Assembly (NCBI RefSeq): GCF_030397665.1
Contig: NZ_JAPUBT010000015.1
Coordinates: forward strand, 53,377 to 117,376
From: Janthinobacterium sp. SUN073
GTDB lineage: Bacteria > Pseudomonadota > Gammaproteobacteria > Burkholderiales > Burkholderiaceae_D
Length of the DNA stretch: 64,000 nucleotides
Reading direction: 5' to 3'
The translations under genes and the position numbers were made by a program. The notes under the pieces were generated by a model, which was not told the origin of the DNA, did not search any database, and was given only the letters and a program-made list of their open reading frames with translations. Below, piece after piece: positions 26,528 to 35,297 of this stretch. Each line of letters starts with the position of its first letter. The stretch's first letter is position 1.

Positions 26528-26648
26528 AACACCTGGACAGAACCGTAGCGAGCGGATGTGCGGCGTGGCCGAGAAGCGCAGCTGTGCTTTAGCACAGTGA
26601 GCATCGGAGGCCGCGCCCCACGCCGCGCAGTAGGTACGGTCAGGTGTT
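26528..26648. repeat. 120-bp nested inverted repeat between ung and the TonB receptor gene
   Basis: Several nested arms pair across this gap: 26528-26535 with 26641-26648 (8 bp), 26542-26547 with 26635-26640 (6 bp), 26560-26568 with 26618-26626 (9 bp), CCGA at 26569 with TCGG at 26604, and an inner hairpin CTGTGC-TTTA-GCACAG at 26582-26597. All arms listed are exact. The right end overlaps the stop codon of the TonB receptor gene. There is no T run, so this is not a standard terminator; it resembles a REP/MITE-type element or a structured 3' RNA. Confidence 0.72.
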
Positions 26649-28803
26649 AAAAACTGGTGGACAGGCCGGCGTAGATGCTGCGGCGGGCGCCGTACTGGGG
26701 CGCCCCCACGCCCACGCCGGAACCGTCGCGCAGCAGGTACGACTTGTCGAACAGGTTGATCAGGGCCAGCCGTCCTTCCACCTTGCCGACGGGCGTGTTT
26801 TTCCACGTATGCGTGAGCGCCGTGTTGACGGTGAAGTAACTGGGCAAATGGCCGGAATTCGGTGCGCCGCCGTCCGGGGTCATGCGCAGACCGCTGCCGT
26901 AGAGGAAGTCAGCGCTTACTTGCGAATCGCCGAAGTGATAATGGCCGCCACCGGACAGCGTGTATTTCTGGTCATGATCGAGGTAGACATATTGCTTGCT
27001 GATGTAGTTCAACTCATCGGCGCCAAACAGGGCCTGGCCCGAATTGATGTTGCGCCCCTGCGCCTTTTGCGTGCTGGCGTTAAGGAACAGGCCCCAGTTT
27101 TTCTCGCTGTAAATGGCCGACAATTCCAGGCCCTTGGCGTAGCCATCCGCATAGTTGAACGGCGTCAAGATCAGCGCCTGGCCGAACTGGCCTTCGTCCA
27201 GCAAGTTGTTGATCTTTTTATAGTACACATCGGCCGTCACGGTCAGTTTCGAATTCACCTGATGGCTGATGCCCACATCGTAGTAATGCGTGCGCTCGGC
27301 CTTGACGTTGTCCGACTGGCCGATTGCCGGCGCATTCGTTGTGTTCGCGTACAGGTCGATGCTGGCTTGCGCCGCCAGTTCCTGCGGTGGCGGCGTGAAG
27401 TAGCGCGAATAGCCCGCGTGCAGGGCCGTGCCCGGCGCGATTTGGTAGGCCAGATTCACGCGCGGGCTCCATTGCTGCTCGTTCGTGTAGGCCGAGACCT
27501 TGTCGAAGCGGGCTCCATAGTTCAGGGTCAAGGGTTTACTGATGTGCCATTCATCCTGCAGGTAAACACTGGCCAGGGTGCCCGTCTTGCCGCTGTTGTC
27601 GAGAATGCTGATCGGCGTGGTGGAAGTTTGCGCCCCGTCAATGGCGGGGAAGACGGCCACCGTGTTGTTGCTGGTCGTCTTTTGGCGCGTGTAGGCCAGG
27701 CCCGCGCGCACGGTGTGGTCCTGGTGCAATTTGTAGCTGATGTCGAATTGCGCGCCGGAAGCGCTGTTCGCGCGGCGCGAGTCGGAAGCCACGCCGTTGT
27801 AGATCAGGTCGCCGATGGCATCGGGCGTGAAGTGCAGTTCCGAATACTGGTGGAAGGCGGACACCTGGTAATTGATGTCGCCCAGGCTTTTTTGCAGCGA
27901 CAGCACCAGAAAACGGTTCACTTCGCGCTGGTTTTCATTCAGCTGCGACGACGGTAACGTGGACGTGCCCGCCTGCGCATCGCTGTGGCCGTCCAGGGAA
28001 AATCCTGGCGCCTGATTCGGATTGTTGGGGATCTGGAAGCGGCCATTGTAGGTGCCGAACATGGCGCCCAGGCGCGTATTGTCATCAAGGAAATATGACA
28101 GGCTGCCGAACGATTTGTTCTGGCGCGTCTTGTCGTGCAAGGCGCTGCGCGTGGCTTGCGGATTCTCCACGCCCAGCGCATTGCCCAGGTAGCTGCCGGA
28201 CAGGTAGTAATTGAACTTGCCCACGCTGCCAAAAAATTCGGCACTCGGCTCCACATGGTCGTGGCTGCCGACCATGATGCCGATGCGCCCGCCAGGCGTC
28301 ATGCCGCCCTCCTTCGTTTCGATGTCGACAATGCCCGCCGTGCGCAGGCCGAACTGGGCCGGCAAGGCGCCCGTCATGAAATCGGTCTTGTCGATCAGGC
28401 GCGTGTCGATCGACTGGCCGAAGCCGCTGATGCTTTCCGGCAGTTGCACGCCATTGATGCGGTATTGTACGTTGGCATGGTCGTCGCGCACGTGCAGGGC
28501 GCCGGATCCCTTCGAATCCTGCGACACGCCCGGCAGGCGCAGCAGCACTTCATTGAAGGGCGTATTGTCGCCCTGGCCCAGCATGTCGACCATGTGGCTA
28601 TCGATGCTGTAGATGGTGGTGCCGACTTTGGGCGACAGCTCGATGCGCGCGCTTTTCAGGTGGGCGGAGGTGACTTCGACCTTTTGCATGTCTTGCGGGG
28701 CAGCATCGGTATTGGCCTCGGCAGGCTCGGCGGCGTGGGCGGAAAAGCTGAACAGGCTGGCAAGGGCGAGCGACAGCGCGCTCAGACGTGGAGTGTGTTG
28801 CAT
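26647..28803 (-). CDS. TonB-dependent outer membrane receptor
   Basis: The 718-residue receptor has a signal peptide (about residues 1-24, ending SAHA). A plug domain follows (about 40-180, with NEVLLRLPGVSQDSKGSG and DIETKEGG), then a 22-strand-type barrel ending in the C-terminal Phe (YAGLSTSF). Substrate is not evident. The upstream DUF2946 protein and divergent PepSY protein hint at metal (copper or iron) uptake, which is inference. No Fur or other operator was recognised in the 99-bp gap upstream. Confidence 0.9.
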   Translation of the reverse strand: MQHTPRLSALSLALASLFSFSAHAAEPAEANTDAAPQDMQKVEVTSAHLKSARIELSPKVGTTIYSIDSHMVDMLGQGDNTPFNEVLLRLPGVSQDSKGSGALHVRDDHANVQYRINGVQLPESISGFGQSIDTRLIDKTDFMTGALPAQFGLRTAGIVDIETKEGGMTPGGRIGIMVGSHDHVEPSAEFFGSVGKFNYYLSGSYLGNALGVENPQATRSALHDKTRQNKSFGSLSYFLDDNTRLGAMFGTYNGRFQIPNNPNQAPGFSLDGHSDAQAGTSTLPSSQLNENQREVNRFLVLSLQKSLGDINYQVSAFHQYSELHFTPDAIGDLIYNGVASDSRRANSASGAQFDISYKLHQDHTVRAGLAYTRQKTTSNNTVAVFPAIDGAQTSTTPISILDNSGKTGTLASVYLQDEWHISKPLTLNYGARFDKVSAYTNEQQWSPRVNLAYQIAPGTALHAGYSRYFTPPPQELAAQASIDLYANTTNAPAIGQSDNVKAERTHYYDVGISHQVNSKLTVTADVYYKKINNLLDEGQFGQALILTPFNYADGYAKGLELSAIYSEKNWGLFLNASTQKAQGRNINSGQALFGADELNYISKQYVYLDHDQKYTLSGGGHYHFGDSQVSADFLYGSGLRMTPDGGAPNSGHLPSYFTVNTALTHTWKNTPVGKVEGRLALINLFDKSYLLRDGSGVGVGAPQYGARRSIYAGLSTSF

Positions 28804-28902
28804 GGTAAACCTCGAAAATAGTCAACGCCAGGCGGCCCGGCGCGCATACGGAGGACGCGACGCGCGGCGGTGCAGCCTGAAAAAGGAAAAACGGCGTGGG
28901 AA

Positions 28903-29247
28903 CTACAGTGAGGCGGCAGGCGGGCCGCGCACGGGCGGCAGGATGAGGATGGCGGCGGGCGCCAGGGTAGCGGGCGCGAGGGCCAGCAAGCGGTACGGCA
29001 ATAACTGGGCGGGCGGCTCGACGATGGCCGGCGGCACGGCGATATCGGCCACCTTGTCGATGACGGTGGCGCACAGCGCACACTCTTCCGCGTCGAGCGT
29101 CGTCTTGTGCAGGTGCGAGGCGGCCGTCGACAGCAGGAACACGAGGGCCAGCGCACTGAACAGCGCCACGCACAGTTGCCACGGCCTGCGCGCGAGGGCG
29201 GAGGCAGCGTGATGAGCAAGCTTGCGGGTGGGCTGGCGGGAAGACAT
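28903..29247 (-). CDS. DUF2946-like small membrane protein with HxH and CxxC motifs
   Basis: The 114-residue product begins MSSRQPTRKLAHHAASA and has one membrane helix (about 24-42). A likely metal-binding pattern follows, SHLHKTTLDAEECALC (His45, His47, Cys56, Cys59), then a hydrophobic Pro-rich tail. This matches DUF2946-type proteins often found with copper-related TonB receptors. The start is the first Met that gives this topology; the frame is open further upstream in the wrong composition. It lies 99 nt upstream of the TonB receptor gene in the same direction. Function not established. Confidence 0.65.
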   Translation of the reverse strand: MSSRQPTRKLAHHAASALARRPWQLCVALFSALALVFLLSTAASHLHKTTLDAEECALCATVIDKVADIAVPPAIVEPPAQLLPYRLLALAPATLAPAAILILPPVRGPPAASL

Positions 29248-29314
29248 GGGCGCATAGTAGCAAGAAAATCGCCCCGCTGTCAGCGCTTGTTGTGTGATTT
29301 GCGCTAGCGCGAGC

Positions 29315-30136
29315 TTACAGGGTGGCGCGCAGGTCGCGTGGCGACAGGCCGTAGTGCTGGCGGAAACGGGCCGCGAAGCGCGATGGCGAGGCGTAGCCGC
29401 AGGCGGCGGCGATGTCGCCGATGGGTGCAATGCCAGATTGCAATTCCTGCAAGGCCAGTCCCAGGCGCACGTCTTCCAGGATGGCGCGGAAATGGCGCTG
29501 TTCCAGGGCCAGCTGGCGGCGCAGGGTGGACGCGCCCAGGTGCAGATGGCTGGCAACCTTGGCCACGCTCCAGTCGGCTGCCGGGTCCAGCAGCAGCACT
29601 TGCTGCACGCGTGCGGCCAGCGGATCGCGGCGGTCCAGCAAGAGCGGGCCGCAATGGCCGCCCAGTGCCAGGGCCAGCAGCAAGCCTTCGGCCTGGTGCG
29701 CCAGCAGCGCGGGCGGTGTGTTGCTCGCCAGGCTGGCCGTCAGCTGGTCCCAGGCCAGCGCCGCATGCACGTCGAGCGGCACGCACAGGCTGGCCGTGGT
29801 GGCCTGGCGCAGCTGGGTATCGACGAGGACGCCATGGCGCGCGCGGAAACGGGCGATCAGGGCCGGCGAAAAACTCAGCACTTCCGCCCGGTAGCCTTGC
29901 GCGCCGGGCAGGTTGGCCACGCCCAGTTCCTGTCCCGCCGGCATCAGCACCACGTCGCCCTTGCCGGCGCGGGTCTGGCGGGCACCCCATTCCAGCAGTT
30001 TCGTTCCCTGCCGCACGCGGCACAGGGCGCTCTGGAAGACGGGCACGCGGCGCAGGGTTTGCGCGCGGCGCGCCTCGATGGTGCCGTGCGCGATGCGCAG
30101 CTCGCTCAGGGCCACCGCTTCCATGTCATCGGCCAT
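29315..30136 (-). CDS. AraC-family transcriptional regulator
   Basis: The 273-residue protein has an N-terminal cupin-like sensing domain (GDVVLMPAGQELGVANLP) and a C-terminal double HTH of AraC type (VAKVASHLHLGASTLRRQLA, then IAAACGYASPSRFAARFRQHYGLSPRDLR). It overlaps the upstream YbhB-like gene by 11 bp and precedes the DUF2946/TonB receptor genes, so it may control that set. The inducer is unknown. Confidence 0.9.
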   Translation of the reverse strand: MADDMEAVALSELRIAHGTIEARRAQTLRRVPVFQSALCRVRQGTKLLEWGARQTRAGKGDVVLMPAGQELGVANLPGAQGYRAEVLSFSPALIARFRARHGVLVDTQLRQATTASLCVPLDVHAALAWDQLTASLASNTPPALLAHQAEGLLLALALGGHCGPLLLDRRDPLAARVQQVLLLDPAADWSVAKVASHLHLGASTLRRQLALEQRHFRAILEDVRLGLALQELQSGIAPIGDIAAACGYASPSRFAARFRQHYGLSPRDLRATL

Positions 30137-30671
30137 ACAGTCCTGTCAGCTGTGCCTTGCCCAGCGCATTGGCGTTGAGCATGTAGCCGAGCATGGCGCC
30201 GCTGGCGTGCTGGTCCAGCGGCAACTTGTCTGTTTTCAGGGCCCACACCGTGATCTGGTAGCGGTGGGCCTTGTCGCCCGGTGGCGGGCAGGCGCCGCCG
30301 TAGGCGCTGTCGCCGTAATCGTTGCGCCCTTGTACGGCGCCGGCCGGCAGGGTGGACGTGGTCGTTCCCGCTGGCAAGGACGTGGTGCTGGCGGGTACAT
30401 TGAACACGCTCCAGTGCCACCAGCCGCTGCCCGTGGGTGCGTCCGGGTCGTACAGGGTGACGGCGTAGCTTTTGGTGCCGGCTGGCGCGCCGTGCCACGA
30501 CAATTGCGGCGCCAGGTTGCCGCCCGTGCAGCCGAAGCCCTGGAATACTTGCGCGCTCGCCAGGCTCTGGCCAGGGGCGATGTCGGTGCTGGTCACCGTG
30601 AAATCGGCGGCGTGCGCGCCCAGTTGAAGAGCGAGGCCCAGCGTGGCGGCGAGGAAGCGGGAAGCGGTCAT
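30126..30671 (-). CDS. YbhB/YbcL family (Raf-kinase-inhibitor-like, PEBP) exported protein
   Basis: The 181-residue protein has a signal peptide (about 1-21, ending AHAA) and the PEBP fold motifs LAPQLSWHGAPAGTKSYAV, DPDAPTGSGWWHWSVFNVP and GDSAYGGACPPPGDKAHRY. Bacterial YbhB/YbcL proteins are periplasmic phosphatidylethanolamine-binding-like proteins of unclear role. AGGAAAATT precedes the chosen ATG. The gene overlaps araC by 11 bp, so both are probably one transcript. Confidence 0.88.
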   Translation of the reverse strand: MTASRFLAATLGLALQLGAHAADFTVTSTDIAPGQSLASAQVFQGFGCTGGNLAPQLSWHGAPAGTKSYAVTLYDPDAPTGSGWWHWSVFNVPASTTSLPAGTTTSTLPAGAVQGRNDYGDSAYGGACPPPGDKAHRYQITVWALKTDKLPLDQHASGAMLGYMLNANALGKAQLTGLYGR

Positions 30672-30888
30672 AATTTTCCTTTCGATAAGTATAGGGGAAA
30701 GTGTATGCCGTGCAAGCTGTACCCGCGATGCCGATGCGCTCGCTGATGGTGCCGAAACGCTCGTTTTTATCTGAATCCGCTGTTGCCATGAGCGTGTTGT
30801 CTGGTTTTCCCCTTTCTTGACGCGCATGATTTTCACTGCGGGGCTTTCATGCTATCGTTTCGCAGCCCAAAATTTCCCCAAAGTTTCC

Positions 30889-32046
30889 ATGTCCCAACGC
30901 TCGATCAAGTGCTTGCTCAGCAAACTGCACCTGTATGTGGGGCTGTGGTTCGGCGCCCTGTTCGTCCTGCTGGGCTTGACGGGTTCCGCCATCGCCTGGA
31001 TGCCGGAACTCGATGCGTATCTGAATCCGAATTTGTTGCAGGCGAGCACGCCCACGCCCGGCCAGGTGTTCCAGGTGACGCCGCGCACGCTGCAGGCGGT
31101 GGTGGACAGACTCGCGGCCGACCCCGCCTACGGCAAGCCGAGCCAGCTCAATCCGCCCGCCGATGCGCGCGACGTGTATGTGGCCTCGTACCGCCAGGCT
31201 GGCAAACCTTCTGCCTTCAGCCAGGCGACCGTGCGCCAGGTGATGGTCGACCCCTACACCCTGCAAGTCAAAGGCGAGCGCGACTGGGGACGTTTCGGCC
31301 TTTCTCGCCCGCTGCTGATGTCGGGCATGTTTCATTTGCACCGCTATGTATTGTCGGGCGACGTGGGCAAGACCATTACGGGTATCTCTGGCGTGCTGTT
31401 GCTGCTGATGGCGCTCACCGGCATCTACCTGTGGTGGCCGCGCCTGCAGTGGACGGCGCTCAAGCGCGCCCTGACGGTGTCGCATGGCGGTTCCTGGCCC
31501 CGTTTTCATTACACGTTTCACAAGGCGGCCGGCTTCTTTGCCGCGCCCGTGCTGGCCGTGCTCGCCTTTTCCGGCATCTATTTCAATTTGCCGCAATTGG
31601 TCGTGCCCCTGGTAGACCTGGTATCGACGGTGCCGGACACGGCAAAATTGAAAAATGTGGCGCAGGATGGCGTCCTGCTCGATGCGGGCCAGGCCATGGC
31701 CGCCGCGCAGCTGCTGTATCCGCAGGCGCGCGTGTCGCGTATCGTGCTGCCGGCCAAGAAGGACCAGCCATATGACGTGCGCGTGCGCCAGCCTGGCGAG
31801 ATCGCCCACGGCGACGGTGCCACGCGCATCACCCTGGACGCGCGCAGCGGCTTGCCCCTGCGCATACGCGATCCCTTGCGGGCGCCGGCCGGAGACGTCT
31901 TCCTGGGCTGGCAATTCCCCCTGCATTCGGGCCAGGCGTTTGGCGTGACCGGGCGCGCCTTCATTACCGTCTTTGGCCTGATGCCGCTGCTGTTCCTGCT
32001 GACGGGCAGTTTGGTGTGGTGGAAACGGCGGCGCGGCCGGAAATAA
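30889..32046 (+). CDS. PepSY-associated transmembrane protein
   Basis: The 385-residue inner membrane protein has the PepSY-TM family form. The first helix lies near residues 13-37 (LHLYVGLWFGALFVLLGLTGSAIAW), with PepSY-type periplasmic loops. Helices recur around 165-190, 220-245 and at the C-terminus (LMPLLFLLTGSLVWWKRRRG). Such proteins are often linked to iron-siderophore reduction or uptake. It is divergent from the YbhB-araC-TonB receptor set 217 bp away. No clear promoter was identified in that gap. The role is inferred from family and context only. Confidence 0.85.
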   Translation: MSQRSIKCLLSKLHLYVGLWFGALFVLLGLTGSAIAWMPELDAYLNPNLLQASTPTPGQVFQVTPRTLQAVVDRLAADPAYGKPSQLNPPADARDVYVASYRQAGKPSAFSQATVRQVMVDPYTLQVKGERDWGRFGLSRPLLMSGMFHLHRYVLSGDVGKTITGISGVLLLLMALTGIYLWWPRLQWTALKRALTVSHGGSWPRFHYTFHKAAGFFAAPVLAVLAFSGIYFNLPQLVVPLVDLVSTVPDTAKLKNVAQDGVLLDAGQAMAAAQLLYPQARVSRIVLPAKKDQPYDVRVRQPGEIAHGDGATRITLDARSGLPLRIRDPLRAPAGDVFLGWQFPLHSGQAFGVTGRAFITVFGLMPLLFLLTGSLVWWKRRRGRK

Positions 32047-32137
32047 GCGGCCGTCAAACCGATGCGGGGAAAGTTGCTATCATCATAGTATTTTCCGGCG
32101 TAGCCACTGTCCGGATTCACCCCGCACAAGGACCCGC

Positions 32138-32560
32138 ATGAGCCATCCCGACATCACCGTAGCAATGTTAAATGAACGCGGCACAGGCCGCTTGCCCGGC
32201 CACCTGGGCATCGTCATCACGGCCGTGGGCGACGGCCAGCTGACGGCGGAATTGCCCGTGCTGCCACATCTGCTGGCGCCGAACGGCTATCTGCACGCGG
32301 GCAGCGTGGTGACCCTGGCCGACACGGCGTCCGGCTATGGCTGCATCGTCAACCTGCCCGAGGGCGCCAGCAATTTTACGACCATCGAACTGAAATCGAA
32401 CCACCTGGGCACGGCCCGCGAAGGCACGCTCACCTGTACGGCGAAAGTCGAGCACAAGGGCCGCAACACGCAAGTGTGGGATGCCGTGGTGAAAAACAAG
32501 GAAACGGGCAAGACGATTGCCCTGTTCCGCTGCACGCAGATGATTCTGTATCCCAAGTAA
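32138..32560 (+). CDS. PaaI-type hotdog-fold thioesterase
   Basis: The 140-residue protein shows the PaaI/YdiI hotdog pattern: LPVLPHLLAPNGYLHAGSVVTLADTASGYG with the catalytic-region Asn/His, and FTTIELKSNHLGTAREGTLTC. It should hydrolyse an acyl-CoA; substrate not predictable. AGGA precedes the ATG. It stands alone, 91 nt after the PepSY gene, and converges on the anti-sigma gene across a perfect palindrome. Confidence 0.87.
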   Translation: MSHPDITVAMLNERGTGRLPGHLGIVITAVGDGQLTAELPVLPHLLAPNGYLHAGSVVTLADTASGYGCIVNLPEGASNFTTIELKSNHLGTAREGTLTCTAKVEHKGRNTQVWDAVVKNKETGKTIALFRCTQMILYPK

Positions 32561-32576
32561 CCCAAGGGCAAAATCC

Positions 32577-32604
32577 GGGGTCGTACCCTGCAGGGTACGA
32601 CCCC
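32577..32604. repeat. 28-bp perfect palindrome between convergent genes
   Basis: The left half GGGGTCGTACCCTG is followed directly by its exact reverse complement, without a spacer. Weaker flanking arms (AACCCAAGGGC on the left, GCCCTT and GGGTT on the right) extend it to about 32559-32630. There is no T run. It probably forms a hairpin at the ends of both convergent transcripts, or is a dispersed palindromic repeat of the GGGGTC...GACCCC kind. Confidence 0.8.
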
Positions 32605-32622
32605 AGCCCTTGCTTGGGTTCG

Positions 32623-33318
32623 CTAGATTTTCACCCAGTTACCTTTATACAAAACCGGTCCCGTCGGTCCATTCGGATTCGGCGAACCGCCTTTCGGCTC
32701 CAGGGTGACGGCCAGCAGGGCCACGTCGCTGCCGATGGCGCGCTGCGACAGGGCCAGTGTCACGTTGCCCTTGTCGGCCAGTAAACCCAGGGAACGCGGG
32801 TTGCCGCTCTTGGGCACGGCCCACAGTTCCAGGTCGCGGTCAGCAGGCACGGGCGCGTTGCCCACCATGCGCACCTCGAGCGCGCCGTGGCGGCTGTCGG
32901 CCGTCAGCAGCAGGGCCGTTTGCGCTTTCTCGTCCGTCAGGCTGGCCACATGGCTGATTTGCGGCGCGTCCATCACGCGCGTGGCCACGACGATCACCAG
33001 CAAGGCGGCGATGGCGCTCGAGGCCATGCCCAGACCACGCCAGAACGACAGCGCATCGCGCCATAGCGACCAGCCGCCCTGCGGCTTCAGGTGCAAGCGT
33101 TGCTCGATCTGCTGCCAGACGCGCTTGGGCGGCGCCACGGGCGTGGCGAATTCCGCCATCGGTTCCAAACGCTGGCGCCATGCGGCCGTGATATTGCGCA
33201 GGTCGGCGTCGTTGTGCAACCAGCCTTCGAAACGCCGCCGCGCGCCCCCTTTCAGGGTGCCCAGCACGTATTCGGACGCCAGTTGCTGGCGCAAATTTTC
33301 CTTGCCGCGGATATTCAT
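32623..33318 (-). CDS. anti-sigma factor (RskA-like, membrane anchored)
   Basis: The 231-residue protein has an N-terminal cytoplasmic zinc-free anti-sigma-like part (LASEYVLGTLKGGARRRFEGW). One membrane helix follows near residues 98-115 (ASSAIAALLVIVVATRVM), then an RskA-type periplasmic domain with WAVPKSGNPRSLGLL. The ATG overlaps the TGA of the upstream ECF sigma gene (ATGA), the usual arrangement for a sigma/anti-sigma pair. It should hold the sigma factor inactive until an envelope signal. Confidence 0.9.
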   Translation of the reverse strand: MNIRGKENLRQQLASEYVLGTLKGGARRRFEGWLHNDADLRNITAAWRQRLEPMAEFATPVAPPKRVWQQIEQRLHLKPQGGWSLWRDALSFWRGLGMASSAIAALLVIVVATRVMDAPQISHVASLTDEKAQTALLLTADSRHGALEVRMVGNAPVPADRDLELWAVPKSGNPRSLGLLADKGNVTLALSQRAIGSDVALLAVTLEPKGGSPNPNGPTGPVLYKGNWVKI

Positions 33319-33905
33319 GATGCCTCCCGTTTCGCCAGGCACGTGCGCAGCCGTTCCAGGCTGCGGCGTATCCAGGTCTTCACGGTGCCGATTGGCAGCG
33401 ACATCTGCTGCGCCACTTCACTGTGCGACAGGTCGTGATAGAACGCCAGGGCGACTACCTGCCGGTGCAGCCCTTCCAGGGCCGACATGCAAAACGCCAG
33501 CGCCTTGGCGTCACCGCTCATTTGCAGCGATTCGATCGGCGTGGCCTGGGGGTCTCGCAGTGCATTCATGACTTCGCTATCAAACTGTTCGGCATCGATT
33601 TCCACGCTATCGTCGCTGCGCCGCAGCACATCGAACGCCTTGTTGCGCACGATGGTGACCATCCAGGTCATCGGCGCGGCCAGATGGCTCTGGTAGGTGG
33701 CGGCGTTGTTCCAGATGGCGACGAAACCCTCTTGCAAGGCTTCTTCAGCGAGCTCTTGCTTATGCAATATACGCAGGGTGTAGCCAAACAGTTTCGATGC
33801 GGTGGAGTGATATAGCTGGCGGAACGCCGTGGCGTCCTTCTTGCCGGCGGCAAGCAGCCAGGCTTTCAGTTGCTGCGGGTCGGGCTGATGGGCGGCGAGG
33901 GACAC
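33315..33905 (-). CDS. ECF RNA polymerase sigma factor (SigK-like)
   Basis: The 196-residue protein contains sigma region 2 (FGYTLRILHKQELAEEALQEGFVAIWNNA...WMVTIVRNKAFDVLRR) and region 4 (HRQVVALAFYHDLSHSEVAQQMSLPIGTVKTWIRRSLERLR). It pairs with the RskA-like anti-sigma factor directly downstream, whose start overlaps its stop. Its regulon is unknown; no matching promoter motif was looked for by alignment. Confidence 0.93.
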   Translation of the reverse strand: MSLAAHQPDPQQLKAWLLAAGKKDATAFRQLYHSTASKLFGYTLRILHKQELAEEALQEGFVAIWNNAATYQSHLAAPMTWMVTIVRNKAFDVLRRSDDSVEIDAEQFDSEVMNALRDPQATPIESLQMSGDAKALAFCMSALEGLHRQVVALAFYHDLSHSEVAQQMSLPIGTVKTWIRRSLERLRTCLAKREAS

Positions 33906-34002
33906 GGCTGGCCTTCACAAGGTGAATGGGATCACGCAAGGGAAGGTTATAACAGCTTGGCAACACCTGGCAACAGGGTTTTGTGCGGTGCTGAGGACTG
34001 GA

Positions 34003-34524
34003 TCAGCCGGCGATGGCCGTTTCCAGGAGTTTATGCAGTTCCGCGAACTCCGGCTTGCCCACGTAGCGCTTGAGGATTTTGCCCTGCTTGTCGAGCACGA
34101 AGGTGGTGGGCGTGAGGGCCACGTCGCCATAGGCCTTGGCCGCCTCGCCCGTCACGTCGAGCGCCACCTTGAACGGCAGTTGGCGCGTTTCGGCGAAATT
34201 GAGCACATAGTTGGCCGGATCGTATTTCATGGCCACGGCCACGAATTCCAGGCCCTGTCCCTTGTACTTGTTGTAGGTGTCGATCATCTCCGGCATTTCC
34301 GCCACGCAGGTGGTGCACGAGGTGGCCCAGAAATTGACCATCACCACCTTGCCACGCAGGCTCGCCGAGGTGATTTTCTCGCCATGGATGCCGTGGAAGG
34401 TCACATCCGGCGCGCTTTGCTTGTCATTCAGCGACAGATAGCCGGCTGCCGCCACGCCCGCCACGAAGACGGCGATCAGGGCTGGCTTGATCCAGGACTT
34501 GCTTGCGGAGGGCGAAGTTGACAT
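34003..34524 (-). CDS. TlpA-like membrane-anchored thioredoxin
   Basis: The 173-residue protein has one N-terminal membrane anchor (about residues 13-31) and a periplasmic thioredoxin domain. Its active site is CTTC (Cys70, Cys73) in NFWATSCTTCVAEMPEM, so Trp is not directly before the first Cys and the inter-cysteine pair is TT. The rest (TPTTFVLDKQGKILKRYVGKPE) is typical of TlpA/ResA reductases. It probably reduces periplasmic disulfides in cytochrome or copper-centre assembly. It is a single gene, 97 nt upstream of the sigma gene in the same direction. Confidence 0.88.
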   Translation of the reverse strand: MSTSPSASKSWIKPALIAVFVAGVAAAGYLSLNDKQSAPDVTFHGIHGEKITSASLRGKVVMVNFWATSCTTCVAEMPEMIDTYNKYKGQGLEFVAVAMKYDPANYVLNFAETRQLPFKVALDVTGEAAKAYGDVALTPTTFVLDKQGKILKRYVGKPEFAELHKLLETAIAG

Positions 34525-34610
34525 GGCGAAGTTTCACTAATGTAGAGCAACGATGCGGCCATTATAGTCGCATCATCACTCGGGCGCCGTAGGCCGGATG
34601 GGGGAGGACC

Positions 34611-35297
34611 TTATTGCTGGACCGTATCGCTGACCGTGTTCGTCGTGCGCTGCTGTGGCGGATCGGGCTGCAATTGTTTCAATTCCGCCTCCGAAATGTA
34701 GTCGAACAGCTTGACCACTTTCTGCACGCCGCCTACACCGCGCGCCACGTCGGTCGCGACCGTGCCTTCGCGCTGGGTAACGCGGCCCATCAGGAAGACG
34801 GTGCCGTTTTCCGTGACGACTTTGAACGAGGCGGCCGAGATGGTTTTCATGTCGACCAGGCTGGCCTTGACCTTGGCCGTGATCAGCGCGTCGTTCGAGC
34901 GCGAGGTGTAGCTGGCCGGGCCGGCGATGATCAGTTCATTGGCCACCGATTCCACGCCCTCGATATTGCGCACTTCGCGTTCGACGGCATTTTTCATCGC
35001 CTCGTCGCGCACTTCGCCCGTCAGCAGGACGCGGCGGTTGAAGCTGGTGACATTCACGTGGCCGGCATCGCCGACGATGGAGGGGATGCGCGACTCGCCT
35101 TTCAGGGCGATCGACTTGTCTTCGGTCTGCGCGCCCAGGGTGCGGCGATCCGCCGCGGCAACGCCGCCCATCACTGCGCCGCCGACCATCAGTTCGATGC
35201 AGCCGGTTAGCGAGGTGAGCATGGCGCCGCACAGCAATGCGGTAGCCAATGGGCGTTGTACGCGTTTCCAGCCTGGGCCAGTACCGAATTTAGTCAT
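34611..35297 (-). CDS. dolP: BON-domain outer membrane lipoprotein (DolP/YraP-like)
   Basis: The 228-residue lipoprotein has lipobox LTGC (Cys33) and two BON domains (about residues 65-130 and 145-210, with VLLTGEVRDEAMKNAVEREV and VFLMGRVTQREG). DolP binds anionic phospholipid and supports outer membrane integrity. The start overlaps the diaA-like gene by 8 nt. The order lpoA, yraN, diaA, dolP is conserved in proteobacteria and supports the name. Confidence 0.87.
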   Translation of the reverse strand: MTKFGTGPGWKRVQRPLATALLCGAMLTSLTGCIELMVGGAVMGGVAAADRRTLGAQTEDKSIALKGESRIPSIVGDAGHVNVTSFNRRVLLTGEVRDEAMKNAVEREVRNIEGVESVANELIIAGPASYTSRSNDALITAKVKASLVDMKTISAASFKVVTENGTVFLMGRVTQREGTVATDVARGVGGVQKVVKLFDYISEAELKQLQPDPPQQRTTNTVSDTVQQ

